Source of the DNA: Candidatus Poribacteria bacterium
GTDB lineage: Bacteria; Poribacteria; WGA-4E; WGA-3G
Direction of reading: 5' to 3'
DNA length: 64,000 nucleotides
Assembly: GCA_003635315.1 (NCBI GenBank)
Contig: PYJD01000025.1
Coordinates: 39,695-103,694 of the forward strand
In this document: piece by piece, positions 8,404 through 17,092 of the stretch
Layout of the letters: each line of letters opens with the position of its first letter
Numbering within the stretch: position 1 is the stretch's first letter
Position numbers and translations under genes: made by a program
Notes under the pieces: model-generated
What the model was told of the DNA's origin: nothing
What the model saw: the letters and a program-made list of their open reading frames with translations, nothing else
The model's database searches: none

Positions 8404-9135
8404 ATGATACACGAATTCTTTACAAATAAATGGATTCTCGGTGCTGTCGGCTTCATAATTCTGTTTGCGGGAGTATGTTACTTATGGTATCAGCACGACA
8501 CAGCACCCTATAGACAAGAGGCAGCCGATACTGCCGAAATTGTGCATCAATGGAAGAAAAACAAACAGGGGCAACCGAAAAGTAGCACAGCAGAACGAAC
8601 CACCGAGGAAGAACTTACGGATGGCGATACACCGATGCCCGATGACACGACTACCTCCTCAACGCGTGAGACGGCCGCCAAGACGATTGACAGAACGAAG
8701 TCGATTGAAACAGATGCTGTTTCAGCAGACGCAATGGATCCTTCAAAAATGTCACGCTTCGGACTCGGTCCGTACCCAGAAATACCAAAGGAGTGGAACC
8801 TAATACCCAATTATTGGGAAACTGCCGAAAGCATAGGAGAGGAATTGCTCTACCGTGTAACCATCAAGATGCATAACGAGGGCACACGTTCCAAATACGG
8901 TAGTGTTGGTATTAATCCTACCACTCTGCTGATTATAGCTGTCGAAAGAGGCAGTGTCCTTATTGAAACCGAAATTGATGAGAATGGCGAGGAAAGGATA
9001 TATCGGAACCTTGCTCATCCTGATGATCTATCAGGGATATACACGCGCCGAAGCCAGATTCCTTCGCACCTGAAAATTGTGACACCTGCTGAAATAGCAT
9101 TTGACCCCTATGAATACTTAGGAATTTCTAAATAA
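8404..9135 (+). CDS. Membrane-anchored hypothetical protein, 243 aa
   Basis: The N-terminal 30 residues contain one membrane segment ('WILGAVGFIILFAGVCYLWY'). Then comes a low-complexity Ser/Thr/Glu/Asp-rich stretch (about 45-115) and a folded-looking C-terminal half ('FGLGPYPEIPKEWNLIPNYWE...LLYRVTIKMHNEG'). The strong site GGTAGGAG precedes the ATG. It is divergent from a sigma factor and followed 14 bases later by a tiny secreted peptide with its own ribosome site, so the two are probably co-transcribed. No family was recognised. Codon use is a little more GC-rich than its neighbours. Confidence 0.7.
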   Translation: MIHEFFTNKWILGAVGFIILFAGVCYLWYQHDTAPYRQEAADTAEIVHQWKKNKQGQPKSSTAERTTEEELTDGDTPMPDDTTTSSTRETAAKTIDRTKSIETDAVSADAMDPSKMSRFGLGPYPEIPKEWNLIPNYWETAESIGEELLYRVTIKMHNEGTRSKYGSVGINPTTLLIIAVERGSVLIETEIDENGEERIYRNLAHPDDLSGIYTRRSQIPSHLKIVTPAEIAFDPYEYLGISK

Positions 9136-9149
9136 AGGAGTTTTATTCA

Positions 9150-9254
9150 ATGAAAAGATTGATAGCGTTCTTCACCATTGCTATACTCGTTTGTATCGCA
9201 ACCTTTGTTGCTTTTGCGTCTAACCAAAACCGCTATGCGTCCTATTCCCAATAA
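9150..9254 (+). CDS. Small secreted or membrane peptide, 34 aa
   Basis: The frame encodes 34 residues: a lysine/arginine start, one hydrophobic stretch ('AFFTIAILVCIATFVAFAS') and a polar tail (NQNRYASYSQ). An AAAGGAG site lies nine bases before ATG, and the gene follows the membrane protein at 8404 by 14 bases. The hydrophobic run could be a signal peptide (cleavage near FAS) leaving about ten residues, or a membrane anchor. It may instead be the remnant of a longer gene cut short by the repeats that follow. Confidence 0.55.
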   Translation: MKRLIAFFTIAILVCIATFVAFASNQNRYASYSQ

Positions 9255-9657
9255 ACAGTCCTTCCGCTTTTTAAGTCCAATTATTCATTTTTCTGCTCAA
9301 TTTGCGTAAGTCCTGTATAAAATTTCTGTCATTTGTAGCATAAACTGTCAGTTTGTGCTTTCCCGTTTCATTCCTAACAGCAGGTAATGAGAATAATTAA
9401 CAGAAATAGTATAAAATGAGCCACACAGTTTTCAGTTCCCTATGAGTTCAATTAAAACTTCATTTCTCTTTAATTGAACTCATGGTATGATATTATAGTA
9501 GATTTTAGAATTACTTTTACGTTGCTATCGGTCTGGGTGGCAAAACAAATCTCACCTCATATCCTGTAGCACAAACTTTTAGTTTGTGTCGTATTTGCGC
9601 AAACTGAAAGTTTACGCTACAGCAGTGTAGAGACAATTGCGGATTCCACTATAAGAC
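9255..9657. other. Intergenic region with degenerate repeats
   Basis: A degenerate family-3-like element lies at about 9312-9416 (left TATAAAATTTCTGTC, right AACAGAAATAGTATA). Its interior palindrome GTAGCATAAACTGTCAGTTT resembles the cargo of the element at 57.7 kb. A second, inverted pair (CACAAACTTTTAGTTTGTG and AAACTGAAAGTTT) follows at 9570-9620. No gene is supported. Confidence 0.5.
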
Positions 9658-10389
9658 ATGACGATGCCACATTCCCGTGAATCACTCATACACGATTTTT
9701 CAAGACTCGGATTAGAAAATGCGGATATGGTATTCATTCACTCATCTTTTAAAAGTTTAGGAGAAGTAGAAGGTGGAGCAGAAACAGTTATTTCCGCATT
9801 AGAGCATGTTCTCGGTCATGATGGATTGATATTAATGCCATCTTTCAACTTACTTCCAAGTCATGAGGAACGGACAAGTTCATGGGATATTGAAAAGACC
9901 TACTCTACTGTAGGATGGTTAACGGAGTATTTCCGACGAATGCCGAATACATTCCGTTCTGATCACTATTCACATTCTGTCGCTGCCCGTGGACATAATG
10001 CCGAACGATTTATAGCAGACCATCTTTCCAATGAAGGATACAAATCTCCTTGGGATCATCCACCGTGGGGGAAGACATACGGTACGAATTCTCCAATGTA
10101 TCGTGCATATATGTCAAATGGAAAACTGTTGATGCTTGGAGTAGATTACAATACCTCTACCTATATCCATCTTGTAGAGGTGATTTACTGGAATAAACGA
10201 CTTGAACAGAATCCAGACACGCATTTCATTGGACTCAACCGTCCAAAACTCGGGGAATTTTGGGATATAGTAGGTAAATTAAATCGAAATTTAGTGGGGA
10301 ATTCAGAGTGTCGTCTCTTCAACATTAAATCTTATGTTGATACACTTCTAAAAGAGGTGGAACAAAATCCAAATCCTTATACTTCTTAA
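9658..10389 (+). CDS. AAC(3)-family N-acetyltransferase-like protein
   Basis: A 243-residue protein of the aminoglycoside 3-N-acetyltransferase (antibiotic NAT) family. Markers are 'VFIHSSFKSLGEVEGGAETVISAL' (residues about 24-47), 'LILMPSFN', and 'FRSDHYSHSVAARG' with the His expected in the active site. It is slightly shorter than most AAC(3) enzymes (about 260-280). Members transfer acetyl from acetyl-CoA to aminoglycosides, but many environmental homologues sit in biosynthetic pathways. No resistance context is visible. ATG occurs twice at the start (9658 and 9664). Confidence 0.8.
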   Translation: MTMPHSRESLIHDFSRLGLENADMVFIHSSFKSLGEVEGGAETVISALEHVLGHDGLILMPSFNLLPSHEERTSSWDIEKTYSTVGWLTEYFRRMPNTFRSDHYSHSVAARGHNAERFIADHLSNEGYKSPWDHPPWGKTYGTNSPMYRAYMSNGKLLMLGVDYNTSTYIHLVEVIYWNKRLEQNPDTHFIGLNRPKLGEFWDIVGKLNRNLVGNSECRLFNIKSYVDTLLKEVEQNPNPYTS

Positions 10390-10400
10390 CTAAAATTACA

Positions 10401-10550
10401 AAGGAGGGAACTCCGATTCCCGATTTTTTGTAGGATGGAACTCGGATTCCCGAATCTTTGTAGGAGGGAATTCCGATTCCCGATTTTTTGTAGGATGGAA
10501 CTCCGATTCCCGAATCTTTGTAGGATGGAACTCCGATTCCCGACCTTTTA
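10401..10550. repeat. Five-unit 30-bp tandem repeat
   Basis: Five direct copies of a 30-bp unit beginning (T)AGGAGGGAACTCCGATTCC or TAGGATGGAACTC. They share the GATTCCCGA core of the large array at 50.1 kb but have a 30- rather than 33-bp period. The block ends in CCTTTTACAACGGTTATTGG, the same sequence that precedes family-3 right ends at 23.9 and 58.6 kb. The open minus-strand frame through it is an artefact of the period being a multiple of three. Confidence 0.8.
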
Positions 10551-10576
10551 CAACGGTTATTGGAAAACTATTATTA

Positions 10577-10589
10577 AAAATGGTATAAC
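10577..10589 (+). promoter_or_regulatory. Family-3 right end, extended -10-like (TGGTATAAC)
   Basis: AAAATGGTATAAC is the family-3 terminus. TGG plus TATAAC resembles an extended -10. The start codon of the nucleotidyltransferase is only 11 bases further on and has no evident ribosome site, so a transcript from here would be nearly leaderless. Confidence 0.45.
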
Positions 10590-10600
10590 GTAAATTACAA

Positions 10601-11194
10601 ATGACAGACAAAGATCTCATCGCACATTCCAATAAATTGCATGAAGAGGCGAGCTACATACTGAAAAAGGAAGGCTTACTTCCTCTGCTTTGCAGCTATG
10701 GCACTACTCGTGTAATAGGAAGTTATGCTCTCAACACGATGACATGGCACGATATTGACATAAGTATGGAACTACCCAACCCACAAGATACGGATTTATT
10801 CTTTGAGATTGGGAAGACAATTGCATCCAAATTCCAAATCTTAAAGATGTCCTATTCAAATCACTTTATACGGAACTTTCCAGGTTTCGATCACGGACTT
10901 TATTGGGGAATACAACTCCGACACGTAGACAGACAATGGAAAGTTGACCTATGGGGATATGATAAACAATCCTATAAAATGCAAATGTCAGAATTTGATG
11001 AATTACAGAAAAAACTACTGCAGGTAGACCGATCTACTATTCTAAAAATAAAACACCCCATATCACTTCGTCCTGATTACCGGGGAGATGTATACAATAG
11101 CATGGCAATCTATAATGCAATATTGAAAGATAAGGTTCGTTCCTTAGAAGAATTTGAAACATGGATTGAAAGGAATTCTAATGTTAAGACCTGA
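10601..11194 (+). CDS. Nucleotidyltransferase-fold protein
   Basis: A 197-residue protein with the nucleotidyltransferase core: 'RVIGSYALNTMTWHDIDI' (about residues 38-55) gives the GS...DxD motif, and 'QWKVDLWGYD' (about 109-118) gives the third acidic residue. This fold is used by DNA polymerase beta-like, aminoglycoside-adenylating and tRNA-modifying enzymes; this family is not specific enough to name a substrate. The last 14 bases overlap the next PhyH gene, so the two are probably translationally coupled. The upstream AAC(3)-like gene is also on this strand but is separated by a repeat array. Confidence 0.7.
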   Translation: MTDKDLIAHSNKLHEEASYILKKEGLLPLLCSYGTTRVIGSYALNTMTWHDIDISMELPNPQDTDLFFEIGKTIASKFQILKMSYSNHFIRNFPGFDHGLYWGIQLRHVDRQWKVDLWGYDKQSYKMQMSEFDELQKKLLQVDRSTILKIKHPISLRPDYRGDVYNSMAIYNAILKDKVRSLEEFETWIERNSNVKT

Positions 11195-11966
11195 AGAAAA
11201 ATGGTTCTTCGATCATCACGGATTTATTATACTAAGAAATGTCGTTTCCAATGAAGATATTCAGTTGATGATAGATTTTGGCAACCTTTGGCATAGTATG
11301 TCTCTTGAGGAATTACCACCTCCACTTACATCAACTTCCAAACGCGGAAGCTATTCAGAAACTATCGCACACTGGATAAATCACATTCATTACGGAGATG
11401 AAGTATTCCAACGTTTAGTCCTTAACCCAGAAATTATGAGGGTTATAATTTCTCTAACTCGTGGTGCACCTTGTCTCGTTGATACGGCTCTAACAAAGAA
11501 TTACAGAAAGTCAGATGATATTCACTTTCATGCATCCGGACAGGATTACGGTATAGAAGAGGGTGAACCTCATGCAGGGTTTCTGAATGCCGGTATCTCA
11601 TTGGTTGATGTACCGGAGGGAACTGGGTTTGTTTGTCTTCCGGGTAGTCATAAACGGAATTTCGATCCACCTGAGGACATATCAATATATGACGGGCCAC
11701 CAACAGTGATTAATGTTCCTGTAAATGCTGGGGATTGTGTAATATTTACTGAAGCACTCTACCATGGTGCCAGACGATGGACAGAAGAATATCCACGATT
11801 TACAATCTTTAACCGTTATATTGACAAGGGTTCACACGGGGCTCTACCAATTGAAGATTATAGACATTTGGTGTCGGATGAAGTCTACGAATTGGAACAA
11901 CCAGCTGTTCAAGGTGAACAAAAACGTGCAGTTAAACGTATCATAAATGAAATTATTGAAAATTAA
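11181..11966 (+). CDS. PhyH-family dioxygenase, divergent member
   Basis: A 261-residue product from the ATG at 11181, chosen because AAAGGA lies eight bases upstream and homology begins at 'EEKWFFDHHGFIILRNVV'. An ATG 27 bases earlier is also in frame. PhyH features are 'EGTGFVCLPGSHKRNF' and the distal His in 'EALYHGARRW'; the first iron ligands are probably in the His-rich 'IHFHASGQDYGIEEGEPHAG'. It is clearly more distant from the two tandem PhyH genes than they are from each other. The 14-base overlap with the nucleotidyltransferase gene suggests a joint function, substrate unknown. Confidence 0.8.
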   Translation: MLRPEEKWFFDHHGFIILRNVVSNEDIQLMIDFGNLWHSMSLEELPPPLTSTSKRGSYSETIAHWINHIHYGDEVFQRLVLNPEIMRVIISLTRGAPCLVDTALTKNYRKSDDIHFHASGQDYGIEEGEPHAGFLNAGISLVDVPEGTGFVCLPGSHKRNFDPPEDISIYDGPPTVINVPVNAGDCVIFTEALYHGARRWTEEYPRFTIFNRYIDKGSHGALPIEDYRHLVSDEVYELEQPAVQGEQKRAVKRIINEIIEN

Positions 11967-12636
11967 ATGAAGAAAATATCTATGTCTAACAACTAACATT
12001 ACCAAAAGCAACTTTTTTAGCACAAACTTCCAATTTGTACATCTTTTTAATGCAAACTAAGTGTGAAATCAAGGAATCAACACCATAACCTTAATGAGAA
12101 ATAAATAATTAGAGAATAAATGATGACAATCTACAAAAACGATCCTAAATACAAACCTTTATACAAAAGAGCTTTATGTCAAAAAATCTGCTTTATTATG
12201 CAGATAGGAATTGTCAAAATTCGCAAAGACAAGAAAAACACAAAATCACACTTTTTGGAAATTCTTATAAAGTTAATTTAAAGTGGAGTAAAGTCAGTCT
12301 ATGACAGAGGTTAGAGGGGTAATTTACACCAATTTCAATGACACAGAATGTGCCAAAAAGTGTAACTTTTTTCACTTTTTCGCCACTTTTTACCCACATG
12401 GAAAAATCCAACATTTTCACGATTTTTTCTCAGGGAATTTAGGATTAAAGGGTCTGTTTTGCACCTTATTAGGTTGTCTGGATATTAGGATTAAATGTTC
12501 AATTTAAGACTATGAATTCTAATCTTATTTCTAAATGAAAATGTCTCTTTTTTATCCAAAACCTTTAGTTGTGCAGTATCAATGACATCACACAAAACCT
12601 TGGAATGTATCATCATTTTTTAGGAGTGGTATAAAT
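11967..12636. other. Intergenic region containing long repeat copy A
   Basis: From about 12107 to 12498 this region closely matches 48319-48705, and 11967-12030 also matches 47934-48000. A 68-codon open frame (12301-12507) lies in it, but the two copies differ mostly by amino-acid-changing substitutions and a compensating indel, so a protein is unlikely. Stretches of TTTTTCACTTTTT and AAAAAGTG can pair. At about 12524-12632, degenerate family-3-like ends (ATTTCTAAATGAAA, and TAGGAGTGGTATAAAT before the ATG) are seen. Confidence 0.6.
12107..12498. repeat. Long dispersed repeat, copy A
   Basis: About 390 bp, beginning TAATTAGAGAATAAATGATG and containing GACAGAGGTTAGAGGGGTAA. It is largely shared with 48319-48705. 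Both copies end 40-140 bases upstream of a gene on the same strand (LamG protein here, cydA there). It could be a structured RNA leader, an old mobile element or a duplicated spacer. Confidence 0.7.
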
Positions 12637-13542
12637 ATGAAAACTATCATTTTTGTTCTTGCAACTGTATGGTGTATTTTTAGTATGTCAGGCTATCTAT
12701 TAGCAAACACAATCGTAACAGATGGATTGGTAAGTTATTGGACATTCGATTTGAATAATATTGATGGTAATTTAGTTGAAGATGTATGGGGTGAAAACCA
12801 CGCTGAGATTGTCGGTCAGACAAATATCTCTGATGGGTACATAAGACAAGGTTTGGAATTAAAGGGATTAAAAAATTATGTTATTATCCCAAACTTCGGT
12901 AATTTTGGGAGTCAATTAGGTCCATTCACATTCGAAATTATTGTCAAAACCAGTTATAAAATAAGTTGGACTCCAATTTATAGGGTGGTAGAAGCACCAC
13001 ACTGTGACAAGGGGAACCGGGGACACGGAATTCTAATAAATGCTACTATAGATTTTCAAAATAGAGGGGCTTTTCCATTACCATTAAATAATATGGTTAC
13101 CAAAGAAGATTCAATTTATTTACAACGGAGTTTCAGACGACAAAATGGGTGTAGTTCTCATTCTTCAGGATTTCCATCACAGATTTCTGATGGCAAGTGG
13201 CATCATATTGTCTATACCTATGGAGCACCATTTACTGATGACTCAGGTAACGAGTGGAGACAAAGCAGCCTCTATGTAGACGGGGAACAAAAATATGGAC
13301 GTAGATTCAATCCTTCAAATCCGGAAGACGCACTTCCATATACGCAACCAATCTATCTTGGGGCTATTAATAAGAATGGTAATGCAACAAGACCATTTAG
13401 AGGAATAATAGATGAAGTACGTGTCTATGATCGTGGACTTTCTTATGAAGAAGTAAATCAGAATTATCAATCCAAGATTGGGTTAGGTGTAGAATCAACC
13501 CATAAGTTACCAACTATCTGGGGGACACTCAAGAAAAGATAA
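12637..13542 (+). CDS. Secreted LamG-domain protein 1
   Basis: A 301-residue protein with a signal peptide (about 1-24, ending YLLAN). A LamG/concanavalin-like jelly roll follows: 'TDGLVSYWTFDLNNIDG', 'GLELKGLKNYVIIP', 'FTFEIIVKTSY', 'SDGKWHHIVYTY', 'SSLYVDGEQKYGR' and 'GIIDEVRVYDRGLSYEEV'. Such domains bind carbohydrates or glycoconjugates outside the cell. The protein ends KLPTIWGTLKKR, a tail shared with two other secreted proteins in the window. GGAG lies eight bases before ATG. A paralogue follows 373 bases downstream. Confidence 0.85.
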   Translation: MKTIIFVLATVWCIFSMSGYLLANTIVTDGLVSYWTFDLNNIDGNLVEDVWGENHAEIVGQTNISDGYIRQGLELKGLKNYVIIPNFGNFGSQLGPFTFEIIVKTSYKISWTPIYRVVEAPHCDKGNRGHGILINATIDFQNRGAFPLPLNNMVTKEDSIYLQRSFRRQNGCSSHSSGFPSQISDGKWHHIVYTYGAPFTDDSGNEWRQSSLYVDGEQKYGRRFNPSNPEDALPYTQPIYLGAINKNGNATRPFRGIIDEVRVYDRGLSYEEVNQNYQSKIGLGVESTHKLPTIWGTLKKR

Positions 13543-13915
13543 CTTGCATTCCTATCATATTTTGGGATTTCTACTCTTCTTGTAGGTCGGGTAGAGGAAC
13601 GAAACCCGACGAATTCCATACGCGGATTCGGCGTTGATTTGGACATGAGCCGCTATTATATACTGGTAATGTTGGGTTTCACCTTCGATTAAACCCCGCT
13701 GCACACTGCGTTGATTCCCTACGAGGACATGTAATCCCTAAATTGACACCAACCCCACTATACCTATACGCTAATAAATAATTTTCCATATACACAACAT
13801 CATAGATTATGCTACAATTCATTCTATATCGTAGATTCTTTATAAATCATCTTAAATCACTCAAAACATACCCAATGATCTATTCACACCCTGATATTGT
13901 GCAAGGAGAATTAGT
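13543..13915. other. Intergenic repeats between LamG genes
   Basis: It contains a palindromic TGTAGGTCGGGTAGAGGAAC/GAAACCCGAC block (about 13580-13610), a CCGAATTCC...GGATTCGG block (13606-13645), and a second GTTGGGTTTC...AAACCCC piece near 13670-13700. No gene is seen. The next ATG has an AAGGAG site upstream. Confidence 0.55.
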
Positions 13916-14758
13916 ATGAAAAGGTTTATGTGTATCCTGTTAATCTCTATTGTTAGTTTGATATTATGTAATTTCGCACATTCTGCAAATGTCGTGACTG
14001 ATGGTCTGGTGAGTTATTGGACGTTCGATCAAAAGGATATTGACGGTAAGTCTGTTAAAGATGTATGGGGTAAAAACAACGGTACAATCGTTGGAGACCC
14101 TAAGGTAGTAGAAGGAAAAGTTGGGGATGCCTTGGAATTTGACGGCTCAGATGACTATGTCAATCTAACCAATCTTGGAGATTTCGGTGAAAAACTTGGA
14201 AAATCTACTTTTGAAGCTTGGGTCAAAACAAGCTTTAGGAATGATTGGACATCTCTCTTCAAAGTTCTTGATGATGGATGCAATATGGCGTGGGCAATTG
14301 ATGTGAACCGAAGTGCTAAAGCCGGATTTCCACTGGCAAAAGATATTGTCCATTTCTATATTCGTCAAAATGCTGCTGCAGGATGTAATGATATTGCAGT
14401 GGAAATTGAATATGCATTATCCGATGGAAAATGGCACCATATTGTTTTTGCAGTTGAGGATGCAGCAGAGGCAAATATCAGCGCATATATTGATGGTGAA
14501 TCTCGAGAAATTATCGTTGGTAAAGAGAAAAATTTAGAAGAGTTTATTTCGTTTGTTAGACCTGTTTATATCGGTGCAGCAAACAATCGTGGTAATGTGG
14601 AACGACATTTTCCAGGGTTAATTGATGAAGTACGTATCTACGAACGTCCCCTTACTGCAGGTGAAGTTACACAGAACTTTAAGTCTAAAGTTGGTCTTGC
14701 TGTTGATCCAATTCATAAGTTATCTATTATCTGGGGAACTCTTAAAGCCAAAATATAA
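13916..14758 (+). CDS. Secreted LamG-domain protein 2
   Basis: A 280-residue paralogue of the preceding gene. The signal peptide spans about residues 1-24 (ending FAHSA). The LamG fold is shown by 'TDGLVSYWTFDQKDIDG', 'ALEFDGSDDYVNL', 'FEAWVKTSF', 'SDGKWHHIVFAV', 'ISAYIDGES' and 'GLIDEVRIYERPLTAGEV'. It ends KLSIIWGTLKAKI, close to the tails of the 12.6 kb and 0.5 kb proteins. AAGGAG lies ten bases before ATG. Sequence divergence from copy 1 is substantial, so the duplication is not recent. It is probably an extracellular glycan-binding protein. Confidence 0.85.
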   Translation: MKRFMCILLISIVSLILCNFAHSANVVTDGLVSYWTFDQKDIDGKSVKDVWGKNNGTIVGDPKVVEGKVGDALEFDGSDDYVNLTNLGDFGEKLGKSTFEAWVKTSFRNDWTSLFKVLDDGCNMAWAIDVNRSAKAGFPLAKDIVHFYIRQNAAAGCNDIAVEIEYALSDGKWHHIVFAVEDAAEANISAYIDGESREIIVGKEKNLEEFISFVRPVYIGAANNRGNVERHFPGLIDEVRIYERPLTAGEVTQNFKSKVGLAVDPIHKLSIIWGTLKAKI

Positions 14759-14819
14759 ACATATCATATTATTTAACGTCTTAATACTATAGTAAATTCA
14801 AAGGGTAGGAGGCTTTAAT

Positions 14820-16136
14820 TTGCATTATCTAAAACCGATTATATATCGGCTAACTATTTTCTTTCTAATATTTTTTGTTCAAATATATGCCAATGCAAGC
14901 GATTGGCCAAGTTGGAGAGGTCCAAATCAGGATGGCACATCAACAGAAACTGGACTCGTCTCAAATTGGTCTATAGACGGAGAAAATCTTCTTTGGAAAG
15001 CTAATTTTATTGGTCGTTCAACACCAGTTGTATTGAATGGCAGGGTCTATGTTTTAGGACGTATTGGAAAAGACATTACACAACAGGAACGGATCACATG
15101 CTTCAATGCTAAAACAGGTGATGAAATTTGGAACTATCAGTTTAACGTCTTTCATACAACTATCACCTTCAATAGGGTTGGATGGACAAGTCCTGTAGCG
15201 GATACAGAAACAGGTAATATATACATACATGGTGTGCAAGGGCTTTTCTTCTGTTTTGATAAAGATGGGAATATAGTCTGGTCACGCTCACTCACAGAAG
15301 AGTATGGACGCATTTCTGGTTATGGCGGTCGTATTCACACACCGATAATTGCTGGGGATCTTGTCGTTGTTAGTTACCTAAATGTAGGATGGGGGAATCA
15401 ATCTATACCAAGACACCGTTATTTTGCATTTGATAAAAGATCAGGTGATCTTATCTGGGTGTCAACACCCGGCGGCAGACCCCTTGATACAACTTACTCA
15501 ACACCTGTCGTTGTTGATATCAACGGGCAAATGCTTATCATCGGTGGAAATGCTGATGGCAGTATCTATGCAATGAAACAGACAACCGGTGAAATGGTAT
15601 GGGGTTTTAAACTCAGTAAACGAGGAATCAATACCTCTGTTATAGTTGCTGGCACAAAGGTGTATGCTACACATAGTGAAGAAAACTTTGATAGCACTGA
15701 AATGGGTCGGGTCGTCTGTATTGATGCTACAGGGACTGGAGATATTACGAAAACCCATGAAGTATGGCGTTATGATGCTGTTAATGTTGGATATGCATCC
15801 CCAACCGTTAAAGATGGGAAGTTATATGTGGTAGATAATTCCGCTAATATGTACTGTTTGAACGCTGATAATGGTGAGCTTATATGGGAACATAGTGTCG
15901 GTACAGTTGGTAAAGGATCACCAGTTTGGGCTGATGGGAAGTTATTCGTTACTGAGGTTAATGGGAAGTTTCATATTCTACAACCCGGTGCAAGTCAGTG
16001 TGAATCGCTCAATGTACAGGAAATCACCCGAGAAGAAGATGATCACTTTGTAGAAATCTTCGGATCACCAGCAATCTCAGATGGTCGTATCTATTTCACC
16101 ACAGAAGAGCATATCTACTGTATAGGGAGAGAATAA
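14820..16136 (+). CDS. Secreted PQQ-like beta-propeller protein 1
   Basis: A 438-residue protein starting at TTG with a very strong GGTAGGAGG site. A signal peptide (about 1-27, ending IYANA) precedes 'DWPSWRGPNQDGTS', the usual opening of periplasmic PQQ-like propellers, and blade repeats such as 'ITCFNAKTGDEIWNY', 'YFAFDKRSGDLIWVS', 'IYAMKQTTGEMVWGF' and 'MYCLNADNGELIWEH'. Most such proteins are not proven to bind PQQ. It is the first gene of a three-gene operon: its stop overlaps the next start by one base (TAATG). Confidence 0.85.
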   Translation: MHYLKPIIYRLTIFFLIFFVQIYANASDWPSWRGPNQDGTSTETGLVSNWSIDGENLLWKANFIGRSTPVVLNGRVYVLGRIGKDITQQERITCFNAKTGDEIWNYQFNVFHTTITFNRVGWTSPVADTETGNIYIHGVQGLFFCFDKDGNIVWSRSLTEEYGRISGYGGRIHTPIIAGDLVVVSYLNVGWGNQSIPRHRYFAFDKRSGDLIWVSTPGGRPLDTTYSTPVVVDINGQMLIIGGNADGSIYAMKQTTGEMVWGFKLSKRGINTSVIVAGTKVYATHSEENFDSTEMGRVVCIDATGTGDITKTHEVWRYDAVNVGYASPTVKDGKLYVVDNSANMYCLNADNGELIWEHSVGTVGKGSPVWADGKLFVTEVNGKFHILQPGASQCESLNVQEITREEDDHFVEIFGSPAISDGRIYFTTEEHIYCIGRE

Positions 16137-17089
16137 TGAAAAGTATAAACTATGGAATCAGTAAAAAGTATCTTATAATATTATCCTTTCTGCTGTGCAT
16201 TATATTATCTATCAGTGTTCTTATAAGTGGATGTGCAAGCAAAAAGATGGCAGTACCAAAATTGAGTACAGAACCTGCATCTGAACTTCTTCTTACACCT
16301 GCAGAAACGACAACTACAGGTGAACCTGTTGAACTCACTGTTATCGGTTATGATGAAAACGGGAAACAGACAAGTGCTATTGGACATCTGGAGTGGAATC
16401 TAAATACATTAATGGGTAGTCTTGAAGAAAATATATTCACCCCGGATATTAGTAAAGGGGCACAAGCCGGATCTATCTCCATCCAATCTGGTGAAATGAA
16501 GGCTGAAGCACGAATTCGCGTCATTCCACCTTTACCATGGAGTGAAGATTTTGAAAATGTCGAAATTGATAAAGTCCCGACACATTGGATCAGTGCTACT
16601 GGGAAGTATTTCGTAAAAGAAAAAGATGGGAACAAGGTTTTGGTCAAAACACCCGTACAACGCGGATTAGATAAGTCAAATGTATATATCGGACCTCCTA
16701 CAATGGATGACTACCAGATACAAATTGATGTAATGGGAACAAGAGACAAACGCAGAGTGCCAGATATGGGGTTAATTGCTAATCGATATACATTAGATAT
16801 GCAGGGTAGACAACAACGCCTGCAAATACGGTCTTGGGCATCTGATCTGCGAATGGCAAAAACCATTCCCTTCTCATGGGAGACCGATGTCTGGTATACA
16901 ATGAAAATGAAGGTCGAAATAAACGACGATAAAGCTTCGATTTATGGAAAAGTTTGGCGGACAGGGGACGATGAACCTGATGAGTGGACGATTAAAACTG
17001 AAGACCCCTTGCCAAATAGAGAAGGAAGTCCCGGCATCTACGCTTACTCCGTTTCCGAAATCTATTACGATAATCTAAAGGTATGGTGA
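16136..17089 (+). CDS. Lipoprotein with concanavalin-like C-terminal domain
   Basis: A 317-residue protein with a lipoprotein signal (hydrophobic run, then LISGC, Cys at about residue 33). Residues about 45-125 look like a bacterial Ig-like domain ('GEPVELTVIGYDENGKQTSAIGHLEWNL'). Residues about 135-317 resemble a jelly-roll domain of the 3-keto-disaccharide hydrolase/LamG type ('PWSEDFENVEIDKVPTHW', 'GIYAYSVSEIYYDNLKVW'). It sits between two PQQ-like propellers with almost no spacing. A membrane-anchored assembly with the two propellers is plausible. No catalytic residues can be assigned. Confidence 0.7.
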   Translation: MKSINYGISKKYLIILSFLLCIILSISVLISGCASKKMAVPKLSTEPASELLLTPAETTTTGEPVELTVIGYDENGKQTSAIGHLEWNLNTLMGSLEENIFTPDISKGAQAGSISIQSGEMKAEARIRVIPPLPWSEDFENVEIDKVPTHWISATGKYFVKEKDGNKVLVKTPVQRGLDKSNVYIGPPTMDDYQIQIDVMGTRDKRRVPDMGLIANRYTLDMQGRQQRLQIRSWASDLRMAKTIPFSWETDVWYTMKMKVEINDDKASIYGKVWRTGDDEPDEWTIKTEDPLPNREGSPGIYAYSVSEIYYDNLKVW

Positions 17090-17092
17090 TAA

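Noticed and set aside
10396..10632. Open frame on the minus strand, 78 codons
   Set aside because: It is a translation of the 30-bp tandem repeat, and its end lies over the start of the nucleotidyltransferase.
12301..12507. 68-codon frame, also present at 48504 as 73 codons
   Set aside because: It is similar in both copies of the long repeat, but most differences change amino acids and there is a compensating indel, so it does not look like a protein under selection.
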